DNA of 64,000 nucleotides. It comes from Brevundimonas naejangsanensis (lineage in GTDB: Bacteria; Pseudomonadota; Alphaproteobacteria; Caulobacterales; Caulobacteraceae). The notes under the pieces were generated by a model. It saw only the letters and a list, made by a program, of their open reading frames with translations. It was not told the DNA's origin and searched no databases. The stretch lies in assembly GCF_003627995.1 (NCBI RefSeq), contig NZ_CP032707.1, positions 607,501 through 671,500 on the forward strand, written 5' to 3'. Within the stretch, counting starts at the first letter, position 1; each line of letters starts with the position of its first letter. The position numbers and the translations under genes were made by a program. Positions 8,665-17,542 of this stretch are shown here, one piece after another.

Positions 8665-9390
8665 ATGGCGCGCACGGCTCTGGTCACCGGGGGCACCCGG
8701 GGCATCGGCAAGGCGATCGTTCAGCGGCTGAAGGAAGACGGACTGCAGGTCGCGGCCGGCTATTCCGGCAATGACGAGGCCGCCCAGGCCACCGCCCGCG
8801 AACTGGGCGTCATGGTGGTCAAGGGCAACGTCGGCTCGTTCGAGGACTGCGAACGAGCGGTCAGGGAGGTGGAGGCGCAGTTGGGCCCCATCGACGTCCT
8901 GGTCAACAACGCCGGCATCACCCGCGACGGCTTCTTCCACAAGATGACCCATGACCAGTGGTCGGACGTGATCCGGGTCAACATGGACAGCGTCTTCAAC
9001 ATGACGCGCCAGGTGATCAACGGCATGCGCGACCGCGGCTGGGGCCGGATCGTCAACATCTCCTCGATCAACGGTCAGAAGGGCCAGATCGGCCAGACCA
9101 ACTATTCCGCCGCCAAGGCGGGCATGATCGGCTTCACCAAGGCCCTGGCGCTGGAGAACGCGCGCAAGGGGGTGACGGTCAACTGCATCGCGCCGGGCTA
9201 CATCGACACCGAGATGGTCGGCGCCATGGATCAGAAGGTGCTGGACGCCATCGTCGCCCAGATTCCGGTCGGGCGGCTCGGCAAGGGCGAGGAAATCGCC
9301 GACATGGTCTCCTGGCTGGCCGGCGAGCGTGCCGGATATGTCACAGGGTGCACCCTCTCTTTGAACGGAGGGCAGTACTTGGTTGGCTAG
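8665..9390 (+). CDS. phaB: acetoacetyl-CoA reductase (short-chain dehydrogenase)
   Basis: A 241-residue SDR enzyme reducing acetoacetyl-CoA to (R)-3-hydroxybutyryl-CoA with NADPH, the second step of polyhydroxybutyrate synthesis. It has the cofactor motif TGGTRGIGKAI, the NNAG motif (VLVNNAGITRDGFF), catalytic Ser in NISSINGQKGQ and the YSAAKAG Tyr-Lys motif. GQKGQIGQTNYSAAKAG is characteristic of PhaB rather than FabG. The frame is open upstream to 8602, but the ATG at 8665 (MARTALVTGG) gives the family N-terminus. It is about 32 kb from phaA, so the pathway genes are not an operon here. FabG activity remains the alternative. Confidence 0.87.
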   Translation: MARTALVTGGTRGIGKAIVQRLKEDGLQVAAGYSGNDEAAQATARELGVMVVKGNVGSFEDCERAVREVEAQLGPIDVLVNNAGITRDGFFHKMTHDQWSDVIRVNMDSVFNMTRQVINGMRDRGWGRIVNISSINGQKGQIGQTNYSAAKAGMIGFTKALALENARKGVTVNCIAPGYIDTEMVGAMDQKVLDAIVAQIPVGRLGKGEEIADMVSWLAGERAGYVTGCTLSLNGGQYLVG

Positions 9391-9438
9391 GCCGCGTCCG
9401 CCCAAAATCCGCCGTTCGGGCGTTCCACGACTGTCGCC

Positions 9439-10299
9439 ATGATGGCTGCGGTCAAGGTCGTGGCGGAGAACCCGCGCCCCTGCGCCGTCGCGACGCCGTG
9501 CGCCGCGACGCCCGCGACCCTGCGCGGCCCGCAGACGATCACCGGCCTGGCCCCGGTCCTGGCGCTAGCCCTCGCCTGCCTGGCGGGCGCCGCCGAGGCC
9601 GAGGCTCAGACCCGATCCAACGTCCAGGCCAACATCCAGGCCGAACAGAGCCGCGTCATCCGCGACCAGTCGGTCATCCGCACCACCCCGCCGCCCGGCC
9701 GCTATGTGTCCGAGGCCGGACAGGCCTTCATCCTGGACCAGGCCGGATCGCTGACCCTGCTGCGCTTCGAGCGCTCGACCGAGACCTGGGCCCTGCGCCC
9801 GTCCTCGGCCCCGCGCGGCGACACCATCTATCGCAACGACGCCGGCGATCAGGTGCTGCGCGTCACCACCGGCGGCGGCATCACCGTCTATACGACGCGC
9901 ACGCCCGGCGGCTCGCCGGTGTCCCTGGCCGGGCCGCCGGTCAGCCTGGAGCCGCCGTCCCTGGGGCCGGTGCAGATGTTCAACCTCATGACCCGGCGCA
10001 GCAGCCTGGTCAGCGAGGCCATGGGCCGCCTGGTGCGCATCAACGTCTTCGGAGAGGAATCCGAGGCCCTGTGCATCGAGGCCCTGATCGTCACCACCGA
10101 CGCCGTGATCCGCATCGCCCGCTCGCCCAGCGCCCGCCCCTTCCTGGACCGGCTGCGCAGCATCACCATCGTCGAAGGCCCCCGCGCCTCGGTCAGCTAT
10201 TCGGGCGGCGACCTGCGCGTCGTCGTCGACCCCAAGCGCGGCATCGCCGGCCGCCCGTCCTCGGCGCGCGTCATCCGCGCCGTCATCCCGCAGGACTAG
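9439..10299 (+). CDS. exported protein of unknown function, DUF4908-like
   Basis: A 286-residue protein with an N-terminal region followed by a hydrophobic stretch LAPVLALALACLAGAA and a likely signal-peptidase site after AEAEAQ near residue 57, so periplasmic or secreted. The mature part is beta-rich with repeated short turns (PPGRYVSEAGQAFILDQ, GDTIYRNDAGDQVLRVTTGGG) and a conserved-looking central piece FNLMTRRSSLVSEAMGRLVR. The layout recalls the caulobacterial DUF4908 family, recalled from memory and not checked. A real start at one of the downstream codons would give a more conventional signal peptide. It sits 48 bases after phaB. Confidence 0.75.
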   Translation: MMAAVKVVAENPRPCAVATPCAATPATLRGPQTITGLAPVLALALACLAGAAEAEAQTRSNVQANIQAEQSRVIRDQSVIRTTPPPGRYVSEAGQAFILDQAGSLTLLRFERSTETWALRPSSAPRGDTIYRNDAGDQVLRVTTGGGITVYTTRTPGGSPVSLAGPPVSLEPPSLGPVQMFNLMTRRSSLVSEAMGRLVRINVFGEESEALCIEALIVTTDAVIRIARSPSARPFLDRLRSITIVEGPRASVSYSGGDLRVVVDPKRGIAGRPSSARVIRAVIPQD

Positions 10300-10393
10300 G
10301 CCGGGACAAAGGGTCCGCCTTCCCCATCTGCCCTTTTGCGCGCGCAAGGCGTATGAGGGCTGCCATGCTCACCAATCAGAGGCTGATCGCACA

Positions 10394-11374
10394 GTGACCT
10401 CTTCCCTCACCGCCGTCTCCGCCGAGGACAAGGCCAAGACCCGCGCCATCGTCCCGGTGTCGATGAAGGGCTACGACGCCGACTTCCAGGCCTTCTCCGA
10501 CGCCCTAGGCGCCTCCTTTTCCCGCTACGGCTTCGCGGTCATCGCCGATCACGGTCTGGATCAGGGGCTGATCGACGCCGCCGTGAACGACGCCAAGGCC
10601 TTCTTCGCCCTGCCCGAGGACGTGAAGCGCCAGTATCATCAGCCCGGCACCGGCGGCGCGCGCGGCCTGACCCCCTTCGGCGTCGAGGCCGCCAAGGGCG
10701 CCAAGGCCGTGGACCTGAAGGAGTTCTGGCACACGGGCCGCGAACTGCCGGAAGGCCACCCCTATCGGAAGTACATGCGCGACAACGTCTGGCCGACCGA
10801 GGTCGAAGGCTTCCGCCAGCACGTCTATGGCCTCTATGAGGGCCTGGACGAACTGGGCCGTCGGGTGCTGAAGGCCATCGCCCGCTACCTGAAGCTGGAC
10901 GACGACTACTTCGAGGACAAGGTCCAGCTGGGCAACAGCGTGCTGCGCCTGCTGCACTATCCGCCGATCCCGGCCGACGCCGAGGGCGTGCGCGCGGGCG
11001 CCCACGAGGACATCAACGTCATCACCCTGCTGTTGGGCGCCGAAGAGGCCGGGCTGCAGCTGAAGGACTCCGACGGCGAGTGGCTGGACATCGCCCCGCC
11101 CGCCGGCGCCCTGGTGGTCAACATCGGCGACATGCTGCAGCGCCTGGTCAACCACGTCCTGCCGTCGACGACGCACCGCGTGGTCAACCCGGCCCCCGAG
11201 CGTCGCGGCTTCGCCCGCTATTCGACGCCCTTCTTCCTGCACTTCAACCCGGACTTCCCGATCGAGACCCTGCCGTCGACGATCACCCCGGACAACCCGG
11301 ACCGCTATGCGGGCAAGACCATCCTGGCCGAGGACTTCCTGACCGAGCGCCTCAAGGAGATCCGCCTGATCTGA
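10394..11374 (+). CDS. 2-oxoglutarate/Fe(II)-dependent oxygenase, isopenicillin N synthase-like
   Basis: A 326-residue non-haem iron oxygenase of the isopenicillin N synthase/plant dioxygenase superfamily. The iron ligands are visible as the His-x-Asp of AGAHEDINVITLL (an HED variant) and the distal His of LPSTTHRVVNP, with the 2-oxoglutarate-binding Arg in RRGFARYSTPFF. The N-terminal DIOX_N region includes YGFAVIADHGLD and AKAFFALPEDVKRQY. Substrate is not predictable; bacterial relatives act on small acids or amino-acid derivatives. The start is GTG at 10394, overlapping the stop of a ten-codon upstream frame. A strong terminator follows. Confidence 0.9.
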   Translation: MTSSLTAVSAEDKAKTRAIVPVSMKGYDADFQAFSDALGASFSRYGFAVIADHGLDQGLIDAAVNDAKAFFALPEDVKRQYHQPGTGGARGLTPFGVEAAKGAKAVDLKEFWHTGRELPEGHPYRKYMRDNVWPTEVEGFRQHVYGLYEGLDELGRRVLKAIARYLKLDDDYFEDKVQLGNSVLRLLHYPPIPADAEGVRAGAHEDINVITLLLGAEEAGLQLKDSDGEWLDIAPPAGALVVNIGDMLQRLVNHVLPSTTHRVVNPAPERRGFARYSTPFFLHFNPDFPIETLPSTITPDNPDRYAGKTILAEDFLTERLKEIRLI

Positions 11375-11400
11375 TCGGGCGGCGGGCTTGAAATGACGAA

Positions 11401-11430
11401 GGGCCGGCGGAGCGATCCGCCGGCCCTTTT
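11401..11430 (+). terminator. intrinsic terminator after the oxygenase gene
   Basis: An 11-bp perfect stem (GGGCCGGCGGA at 11401-11411 with its complement at 11416-11426), GCGA loop and TTTT tail. It lies between two convergent genes. Confidence 0.9.
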
Positions 11431-11452
11431 GCTTGGGGGGCGACGCCCCGCC

Positions 11453-13354
11453 TCAGCGCGCGATGCGCAGCCGGGTAATGTCGCGGCCGATGGCCTTGAA
11501 GGCCTCCCTCAGGTCGGTGCCGCTGTCGGCCTTGAAGAAGTGGGTGTCCTTGTTGGTGGCGCAGGTCTCCATCACCTCGATCGCCGTATCCACGCCGGAA
11601 CCGCCGCGGTTGCTGCCGAGGCCGAAGCCGACCGTATAGACGACGATGTTCTGAGCCTTCATGCCCTCGCACATCTTCACGGACTGCTGGAAGGGGCTGC
11701 CGTTGGTCGCCGTGCAATAGATGCGGCTGGTCGAGGACCCGCCCGTATTGGCGGCCACGTCCTGGCAGTAGGGCGCGTTGAACTCGCCGTCCGTCATCAG
11801 GACCACGGCCTTGAGGGTCTCGGAGGTGTCATAGGGCGCCGGCCGGCCGTCGCCCGTGAAGATCGAACCGAAAGTGGGCGACACCAGATACCAGCCCCAG
11901 CCGATGCCGATCTGGCCGGCGGTGTTGCCGGACGCCTGGAGCGCGCCGATCCGGTTCTCCAGATCGCTGCGCACGCTGGTCAGGGGCAGGATGGGTTGCG
12001 AGTTGCAACCGGTCGAATAGACGCGGCCCACCGGCGCGGTGACCGGCGAGACGTCGGTGTAGGCCTCGGCGCCCGTTCGCTCGCTGACGCAGTTGGTGGC
12101 GGGCAGGATCGACATGGAGCCGGCGGAGTTCTTGAAGACGAAATACTCGCAGCCGCGCACGGTGCAGTAGGCCTGGCCCGAGTTGCCATAGGCGTCATAG
12201 TTCGGGCCGAAACGATCGATGACGAAGCGATCCACGTCCAGGATTTCGATCGGAACGAAGTTGCCGTTGATGTGCGGCACGCTGTTGGTGCGCCGCTTCA
12301 GGCCGGAGGTCCCGTCGATATAGACATAGTCGTTGTCCGTCAGGCCGTGCCTTGCGGAGGTCACGATCAGTTTGCAGTCCGCCCTGAGGCATTTCGCAAA
12401 CGTGCCGCTGGAGCCGTTCTTCGAGTACGACCGGGTGTCGGAACCGTCCAGGCTGAAGGTCTTCGCGTCGACGACCGTGACGGTGTGCGCGTTGTCATTG
12501 ATGTTGGTGGTGTTGGACACCCCCGCGATCGCCACCCGGTCCCCGGTCTTGAGGCCGTGGTTCGTCGACGTCGTCACCACGGCGGGCTTGGCCCGCGAGA
12601 CAGACGAGACGCTGCCCGAACTGTCGAAATAGCGAACGTCGGTGATCCCGGTCGGGCGGCGCAGGTCGCCGCGCGCCGCCTTGGCCAGGGTTCCGGGCAA
12701 GGTGGTGCTGGCGTCCAGCTTCACCGCCCAGTCGTAGGGCGCCAGGGCCACGCGGGAATAGAAGGGCGTCTGCTGCTGCTGGACCACGATGTCGACCAGC
12801 TCCATCGCCGCCGCGCGCAGGTCGCTGATCCGCGTCCCGGCCATGGAGCCGGTGGTGTCCAGCACCATGGCCACCTCGACGTTGCGCGAGGCGCGCAGCA
12901 CCTCGGAGCGGCTGCTGACCGGCAGGTAGTCGTCCAGCAGCTTGCCGTAGGGCGGCAGGACGATGTTGGCGACCAGCACCTTGACGTTCACCCGCGCGTC
13001 CCCGGTCACGCGGTTGTCGGCCAGGACGAAGCTGGCGGTGTCCTGGGAATCCTCGGCGAAATAGCCGGGCATATTGGCCTTGAGCGCCGCCAGACCGATC
13101 CGGTTGATGTTGACGTCGTCGGTGAAGGTCGAGCGCGCGGCGGCCAGGGCGGCCGCATCCAGCGCGTCCTGAAGGTTGGCCTTCACCTTGGAGGCCTGGT
13201 GGATGTCGATGCCGCCCAGGGTGATCATCACCAGCAGCGGCAGGGCCAGGCCGAACATCATCGCCACATTGCCCTCGGTCCGGCGCAGCAGGCGCGAGAC
13301 CAGTCCCTTCAGGCGGGCGCTGACCGCCTCCTGAGCGTGTTTCAGTCGGTCCAT
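11453..13354 (-). CDS. TadG/TadE-like pilus-assembly family protein with von Willebrand A domain and inserted FCCH-like repeats
   Basis: About 633 residues. A basic N-terminus is followed by a single membrane anchor (GNVAMMFGLALPLLVMITLGG) and the TadG region DIHQASKVKANLQDALDAAAL, so the bulk is periplasmic. The von Willebrand A domain starts at VAMVLDTTGSMAGT (MIDAS-type DxTxS) and resumes far downstream at KAVVLMTDGEFN. Between them lie two repeats resembling the E1 FCCH domain: HGLKTGDRVAIAGVS with TVTVVDAKTFSLDG, and HGLTDNDYVYIDGTSG with IEILDVDRFVIDR (about 12185-12622). Eight or more cysteines in the insert suggest disulfides. Start is ambiguous: an upstream ATG at 13414 adds 20 residues and neither has a clear ribosome site; 13354 gives the usual short basic N-terminus. 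No other tad genes are nearby. Confidence 0.85.
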   Translation of the reverse strand: MDRLKHAQEAVSARLKGLVSRLLRRTEGNVAMMFGLALPLLVMITLGGIDIHQASKVKANLQDALDAAALAAARSTFTDDVNINRIGLAALKANMPGYFAEDSQDTASFVLADNRVTGDARVNVKVLVANIVLPPYGKLLDDYLPVSSRSEVLRASRNVEVAMVLDTTGSMAGTRISDLRAAAMELVDIVVQQQQTPFYSRVALAPYDWAVKLDASTTLPGTLAKAARGDLRRPTGITDVRYFDSSGSVSSVSRAKPAVVTTSTNHGLKTGDRVAIAGVSNTTNINDNAHTVTVVDAKTFSLDGSDTRSYSKNGSSGTFAKCLRADCKLIVTSARHGLTDNDYVYIDGTSGLKRRTNSVPHINGNFVPIEILDVDRFVIDRFGPNYDAYGNSGQAYCTVRGCEYFVFKNSAGSMSILPATNCVSERTGAEAYTDVSPVTAPVGRVYSTGCNSQPILPLTSVRSDLENRIGALQASGNTAGQIGIGWGWYLVSPTFGSIFTGDGRPAPYDTSETLKAVVLMTDGEFNAPYCQDVAANTGGSSTSRIYCTATNGSPFQQSVKMCEGMKAQNIVVYTVGFGLGSNRGGSGVDTAIEVMETCATNKDTHFFKADSGTDLREAFKAIGRDITRLRIAR

Positions 13355-13477
13355 CGCTATTGCAGCCCCGGCGTTCCGTGGCGCGGACGCACGGTCCGCA
13401 GTCGGCGACAGCATGGAGCGGCAGGGTTAAGGGAAGGCCCCACGCCCACGGTTAACGGGGCGTTTCCGTCCCGCCCT

Positions 13478-14185
13478 TCAGCGCCGGTCGACGCAGGCGT
13501 CCAGCCCCTGCTCGCGCACCGTGCCCATGGCGGCCTGGATGCGGGCGGCGCGGCGGCGGACATAGGGGCCGGAGTTGGCCGCCTTGTAGCGGCGCGGGCT
13601 GGGCAGGATGGCGGCCAGGCGGGCGGCCTCCCGCGCGGTCAGCTTGTCCGCGCCCTTGCCGAACCAGTGCTGCGAGGCGGCCTCGGCGCCATAGACGCCC
13701 GGCGCCCATTCGGCGACGTTCAGATACATCTCCATGATCCGCCGCTTGCCCCAGCCGACCTCGATCAGGACGGTGTAGCCGGCCTCCAGACCCTTGCGCA
13801 CCCAGTCACGGCCGGGCCACAGGAAGACGTTCTTGGCGGTCTGCTGGCTGATGGTCGAACCGCCGCGCACCCGGCCCGAGCCGTTCTGCTCGGCCCGCTC
13901 GTTGGCCTCCAGCGCCTTCTGGATGGCCTCGACGTCGAAGCCGTGGTGCCGGCAGAAGCGCGCGTCCTCGGCGGCGATCACCGCCTCGACCAGGCGCGGC
14001 GAGATCTTGTCCAGCGAGCGCCAGCGATAGTCCATGCCGTGCCCGGCCGCCGCCTGCTTGACCATAAGGATGGTCGCCAGCGGCGGCAGGAAGCGATGCA
14101 CCGCCACCCCGGCCAGGGGGAACAGAGCCAGGATCAGCAACAGGGTCAGGAACGGCCGCCGTCTGCGGCCCTTTGCGCGGGTCAT
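13478..14185 (-). CDS. mtgA: monofunctional biosynthetic peptidoglycan transglycosylase
   Basis: A 235-residue inner-membrane GT51 enzyme that polymerises lipid II into glycan strands. One N-terminal membrane anchor ([19 protein letters not shown]) follows the basic [10 protein letters not shown]. The GT51 signatures are in order: [16 protein letters not shown] (catalytic Glu of motif 1), [37 protein letters not shown] (second Glu region), and [14 protein letters not shown]. No transpeptidase domain follows, so it is MtgA and not a class A PBP. The neighbouring intergenic region carries a repeat element. Confidence 0.94.
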   Translation of the reverse strand: MTRAKGRRRRPFLTLLLILALFPLAGVAVHRFLPPLATILMVKQAAAGHGMDYRWRSLDKISPRLVEAVIAAEDARFCRHHGFDVEAIQKALEANERAEQNGSGRVRGGSTISQQTAKNVFLWPGRDWVRKGLEAGYTVLIEVGWGKRRIMEMYLNVAEWAPGVYGAEAASQHWFGKGADKLTAREAARLAAILPSPRRYKAANSGPYVRRRAARIQAAMGTVREQGLDACVDRR

Positions 14186-14244
14186 GAGTCTATTGTGGCT
14201 CAGGACGATCGAGAAATCACGGCGACGCTTGGTGCTCTTCTTCT

Positions 14245-14391
14245 CCCTTCCCCCTCGATGGGGGAAGGGCGGGGATGGGGGCGGGTGCGCGAGGGTAAAG
14301 ATGGGCGCGGGAGGCGCGGCGACATCTCCGCGCCTCGCCGGAAACGTCCTGCCCGCACCCCCACCCTGCCCTCCCCCATCGAGGGGGAGGG
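14245..14391. repeat. intergenic inverted-repeat element, family A, copy 1
   Basis: The element is bounded by two palindromes, CCCTTCCCCC-TCGAT-GGGGGAAGGG at the left and a near-identical CCCTCCCCC-ATC-GAGGGGGAGGG at the right, and its ends are roughly 40-base inverted copies of each other. It fills most of the gap between mtgA and the WD40 gene. A second copy of the same length and layout lies at 25749-25896. No reading frame is apparent. Confidence 0.85.
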
Positions 14392-14399
14392 TTCAGGAA

Positions 14400-15365
14400 C
14401 TAGAGCGAAACCACGCCCGCCTGGCCGTCCTCGTCGGCCCAGGCGATGCGGGCGGCGCCGTCGCTCATGGCCAGGGCGGTGATGGGCGCGCCCTTGTCCT
14501 GCTTGACGAACGACAGGCCGCGCCCGGCCGGGTCGGCCCACCAGACGCGCCCGTCCTCCAGCCCCGCCGCCAGACGGCCATGCTGGGGCGCGGCGGCGAC
14601 CTGGGCGATCAGGGTCGTCTCGTCGAAGCCGATCTCGGTCGCCTCTCGCCCCATCGGCCCGTTCGAGCCGATGAAGGGCCACAGCACCACGCCCTGCGCG
14701 CCCGAGGTGGCCAGCAGCTGCCCCTTGGCCAGGAAGGCGAAGCTCTTGATCTTGGACGGGTAGCCGCCCATCCGCATGTTCTTCTGATCCTTCAGGCGCC
14801 AGCCGTGCAGTTGGTTGTCTTGCATCGAGGTGACGACATAGGCGCCGTCGGTCGAGAAGCCGACCGCCAGATGCGACCCGGCCCAGGCCAGCTTCGTCGG
14901 CTGCTGCTGCTCGATGCGGGCGTACCACAGCCAGGCGCCGCCATAGGTCGAGGCGGCGATGCGGCGGCCCTTGGGGTCGAAGGCCACGCCCGAGACGGTG
15001 CGCTCGTGCTGGAAGTCGCGGCGGAAGTGCGGGTCCTTGACGTCCAGCACGCTCAGGGTGCGGCCCGAGGAGAAGGCGATCAGGCCCGACTCGGCCGAGG
15101 CGGCCACGGCGTCGATCCATTGCCAATTGGTCTGGGCCAGCAGCACGGCCTCGCCCTCGCGGCTCCAGACCAGCTTGCCGTCGTCGCCGCCGGTGACGAT
15201 CCCCTCGCCCGAGGGGTGGACGCAGGCGCACAGGACGGCGCCGTCATGGACCTCGCTGCGGGCGCCGCTCTCGAACCGCACCGAGCCGTCGCCCAGGGCG
15301 AAGATGGCGCCCGTCTTGTCGAACAGGGCGGCGGTGACCTGGGCGTCGAAGGAAAAGGTCGGCAT
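14400..15365 (-). CDS. WD40-repeat beta-propeller protein
   Basis: A 321-residue cytoplasmic protein without signal peptide, built of repeating units that end in WD-like strands: FALGDGSVRF, GKLVWSREGE, GAWLWYARIE, NQLHGWRLKDQ, GVVLWPFIG, GRVWWADPAG. About seven blades fit the length. Repeats of the type GVAFDPKGRRIAAS and AVGFSTDGAYVVTS are classic WD40 inner strands. Members act as protein scaffolds; no partner can be inferred. Its start faces that of the alpha/beta hydrolase across a 143-base divergent region holding a perfect palindrome. Confidence 0.87.
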   Translation of the reverse strand: MPTFSFDAQVTAALFDKTGAIFALGDGSVRFESGARSEVHDGAVLCACVHPSGEGIVTGGDDGKLVWSREGEAVLLAQTNWQWIDAVAASAESGLIAFSSGRTLSVLDVKDPHFRRDFQHERTVSGVAFDPKGRRIAASTYGGAWLWYARIEQQQPTKLAWAGSHLAVGFSTDGAYVVTSMQDNQLHGWRLKDQKNMRMGGYPSKIKSFAFLAKGQLLATSGAQGVVLWPFIGSNGPMGREATEIGFDETTLIAQVAAAPQHGRLAAGLEDGRVWWADPAGRGLSFVKQDKGAPITALAMSDGAARIAWADEDGQAGVVSL

Positions 15366-15417
15366 GTCGGCTCGCGAAAGCAGGAAAGTCAGACGCGCCT
15401 CATAGAGCGAAATCGGC

Positions 15418-15437
15418 TCACATGCGAACGCATGTGA
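15418..15437. promoter_or_regulatory. perfect 20-base palindrome in a divergent promoter region
   Basis: TCACATGCGAACGCATGTGA has two perfect 9-base arms and a 2-base spacer. It lies 52 bases upstream of the WD40 gene start and 71 bases upstream of the hydrolase start, the normal place for a dimeric repressor or activator site. The regulator is unknown. Confidence 0.55.
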
Positions 15438-15508
15438 ACTCAGATCTTCGCTCCAGCTTGTCGCGTCCCGCGTCGCGTCTGTCGCCGGTCGGGCCTATAG
15501 AGGCGGCC

Positions 15509-16195
15509 ATGACCCTGCTGCTCATTCCCGGCTTCATGGCCGATGCGACCCTGTGGGACGCCATGACCGACGACCTGGCTCCGTTCGGGCCCCTGGCCGC
15601 CACAGACCTCAGCCGGGGCGAAGATATCGAGAGCATGGCGGCGGCCATCCTGGGCGAGGCGCCGGAGCGGTTCGTCGCCGTGGGCTTCTCCATGGGCGGC
15701 TATGTGGCGCGGGAGCTGGCGCGGATGGCGCCGGATCGGGTCGAGGCGCTGATCCTGATCGCGACCTCGGCGCGCGGGGATACGGAAGAGCTGATCCGCC
15801 AGCGCCGCTCGGCCCTGAAGGCGCCGCCCAAGGCCTTCAAGGGGTTGAGCCGCCCGGCCATCGTCTCGTCCCTGCACCCCGATCTGGCCGACGACGAGGC
15901 GATGATCGCGCGGGTGCGCGACATGGGATTGAGGCTGGGCGGCGAGGTGTTTCATCGCCAATCGGCGATGGCGCGGGCGGGCGATCTGGAGCGGCTGGGC
16001 GAGATTGTTCAGCCGACGCTGATCGTGGCGGCGGACGCAGATCGGCTGCGCAGCGCTGAAGAGGCGGAGGAGCTGCATCGCGGGATCGCAGGCTCGACGC
16101 TGGAGACGGTGACGCACAGCGGCCACATGATCCCGCTGGAACAACCGAAGGCGCTGGCGCGGGCGATGACGGAGTGGCTGAAGACCCTCTCCTGA
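15509..16195 (+). CDS. alpha/beta hydrolase
   Basis: A 228-residue soluble alpha/beta-hydrolase. The nucleophile elbow is VGFSMGGYVA (Ser), the oxyanion region is LLLIPGFMADATLWD, and the acid and His are in IVAADADRLRS and VTHSGHMIPLEQP. Substrate is not predictable; the compact cap (SALKAPPKAFKGLSR) is typical of small esterases and C-C hydrolases. The frame is open upstream to 15422, but the ATG at 15509 follows AGAGG and starts directly at strand 1. The coding end forms one arm of a terminator hairpin shared with the convergent DUF2093 gene. Confidence 0.88.
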   Translation: MTLLLIPGFMADATLWDAMTDDLAPFGPLAATDLSRGEDIESMAAAILGEAPERFVAVGFSMGGYVARELARMAPDRVEALILIATSARGDTEELIRQRRSALKAPPKAFKGLSRPAIVSSLHPDLADDEAMIARVRDMGLRLGGEVFHRQSAMARAGDLERLGEIVQPTLIVAADADRLRSAEEAEELHRGIAGSTLETVTHSGHMIPLEQPKALARAMTEWLKTLS

Positions 16196-16213
16196 TGGGA
16201 GAGGGTGTTATTT
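16184..16213 (+). terminator. terminator hairpin overlapping the hydrolase stop
   Basis: Nine-base arms ACCCTCTCC (16184-16192) and GGAGAGGGT (16198-16206) with a short loop, then a GTTATTT tail. The stop codon lies in the loop. Confidence 0.7.
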
Positions 16214-16405
16214 GTGCGTCTCGAGCCAGCGCTTCGTCATCAGTTCGCCGGACGCGTAGGCCTCCTGAAGCTCGACGCTCCAGTAGTTGAGGGCCTCCAG
16301 CGGGATCGGCGCGCCCGAGACCGCGCAGCGGACGAAATCGCCGCCCTGCATGATTTCGAACTCGGGCGTGCCGTAGATCAGTCTGGCTTCGACCCGGCCC
16401 GTCAT
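16208..16405 (-). CDS. DUF2093 domain protein
   Basis: A 65-residue protein recognisable as DUF2093 by the stretch [22 protein letters not shown] followed by QEAYAS (only its core, [16 protein letters not shown], is needed). The function of the family is unknown. Its start overlaps the stop of the CobW GTPase gene by four bases (ATGA), so the two are translationally coupled, and a role with that metal chaperone is a reasonable guess. No membrane segment or signal is seen. Confidence 0.88.
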   Translation of the reverse strand: MTGRVEARLIYGTPEFEIMQGGDFVRCAVSGAPIPLEALNYWSVELQEAYASGELMTKRWLETHK

Positions 16406-17496
16406 GCCGCGCAGGCCTCGAACCCGGCCTTGAGTTCAGCCTCGTTCAGGTCGCGGCCGATGAAGACGGCGCGGCTCCAGCGGCGTTCCTTGTCGCCCCA
16501 GGGCTTCTGCAAGTCGCCTTCCAGGATCATGTGCACGGCCTGGAAGACCAGGCGGCGATCCTCGCCGGCCACGTCGATGATGCCCTTGGCGCGCAGGATG
16601 TTCTGGCCCTGCTCGCCCAGCAAACGGTCGAGCCAGGCAGTGAATTTGGCGCCGTTCAGCGGGCGGTCCAGTGTCAGGGAAATGCCCTTGATGTCGTCCT
16701 CATGGGCGTGGCCGCGCGGGCCATGCGCATGATCGTGGTCATGGTCATGACCGCAATGCTCGTCGTGGGCATGGTCCTCGGCATGGTCATGCCCATGACC
16801 GCAGTGTTCGTCGTGGACGTGGCCCTCGGCGCCGTGGGGCGGGTTCACGAAGTCCGGCTTGACCTCAAGGATGCGGTCCAGATCGAAGGCGTGCAGGCCC
16901 AGCACCTGATCCAGCGGCACGTTCGAGCGCTCGGCGCGGACGATGGGGGCCAGCGGGTTCAGCGCGCGCAGGCGGGCCTCGACGGCGGCCAGCTGGGCCT
17001 CGTCCACCAGGTCGATCTTGTTCAGGATGATGCGGTCGGCGAAGGCGACCTGCTCGCGCGCCTCTTTCGAGTCGTCCAGGCGCGCCATGACATGTTTGGC
17101 GTCGACCAGGGCGGTGACGCTGTCCAGCTGGGTCTTGGCCTTGACCTCGTCGTCGACGAAGAAGGTCTGGGCCACCGGGCCGGGATCGGCCAGGCCGGTC
17201 GTCTCGACGATGATGGCGTCGAAGGCGGGCTTGCCGGGGCGCTGGCGCTTCATCAGGCCGTTGACCACGCGGATCAGGTCGCCGCGCACCGTGCAGCAGA
17301 CGCAGCCGTTGTTCATCTCGAACACGTCTTCGTCGGCGCCGACCACCAGGTCGTTATCAATGCCGATCTCGCCGAACTCGTTGACGATGACGGCGTAGCG
17401 CTTGCCGTGGTCCTCGGTGAGGATCCGGTTCAAGAGGGTGGTCTTGCCGGCGCCGAGGTAGCCGGTGAGGACGGTGACAGGGGTCTTCTGGGTCAT
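16402..17496 (-). CDS. CobW/COG0523-family GTPase with histidine-rich loop (putative zinc chaperone)
   Basis: A 364-residue cytoplasmic G3E GTPase. It has Walker [14 protein letters not shown], the diagnostic metal-binding motif [11 protein letters not shown] (CxCC), Walker [12 protein letters not shown] and NKxD-type [11 protein letters not shown] linker at about residues 222-260 alternates His, Asp, Glu and Cys (for example [18 protein letters not shown]), typical of zinc-handling members such as ZigA/ZagA/YeiR. The CobW C-terminal domain follows. In this setting, next to a CDF exporter, I favour zinc chaperone or allocation over cobalamin synthesis (inference). DUF2093 is coupled downstream. 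Confidence 0.92.
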   Translation of the reverse strand: MTQKTPVTVLTGYLGAGKTTLLNRILTEDHGKRYAVIVNEFGEIGIDNDLVVGADEDVFEMNNGCVCCTVRGDLIRVVNGLMKRQRPGKPAFDAIIVETTGLADPGPVAQTFFVDDEVKAKTQLDSVTALVDAKHVMARLDDSKEAREQVAFADRIILNKIDLVDEAQLAAVEARLRALNPLAPIVRAERSNVPLDQVLGLHAFDLDRILEVKPDFVNPPHGAEGHVHDEHCGHGHDHAEDHAHDEHCGHDHDHDHAHGPRGHAHEDDIKGISLTLDRPLNGAKFTAWLDRLLGEQGQNILRAKGIIDVAGEDRRLVFQAVHMILEGDLQKPWGDKERRWSRAVFIGRDLNEAELKAGFEACAA

Positions 17497-17542
17497 GGGC
17501 GCTAGATGGCGCGTCGAAGGCGGAAATGGAAGACGTTCGATG

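Noticed and set aside
11393..14482. 1029-codon plus-strand frame across the TadG-like and mtgA genes
   Set aside because: Runs through two recognisable minus-strand genes and a repeat element; no family motifs.
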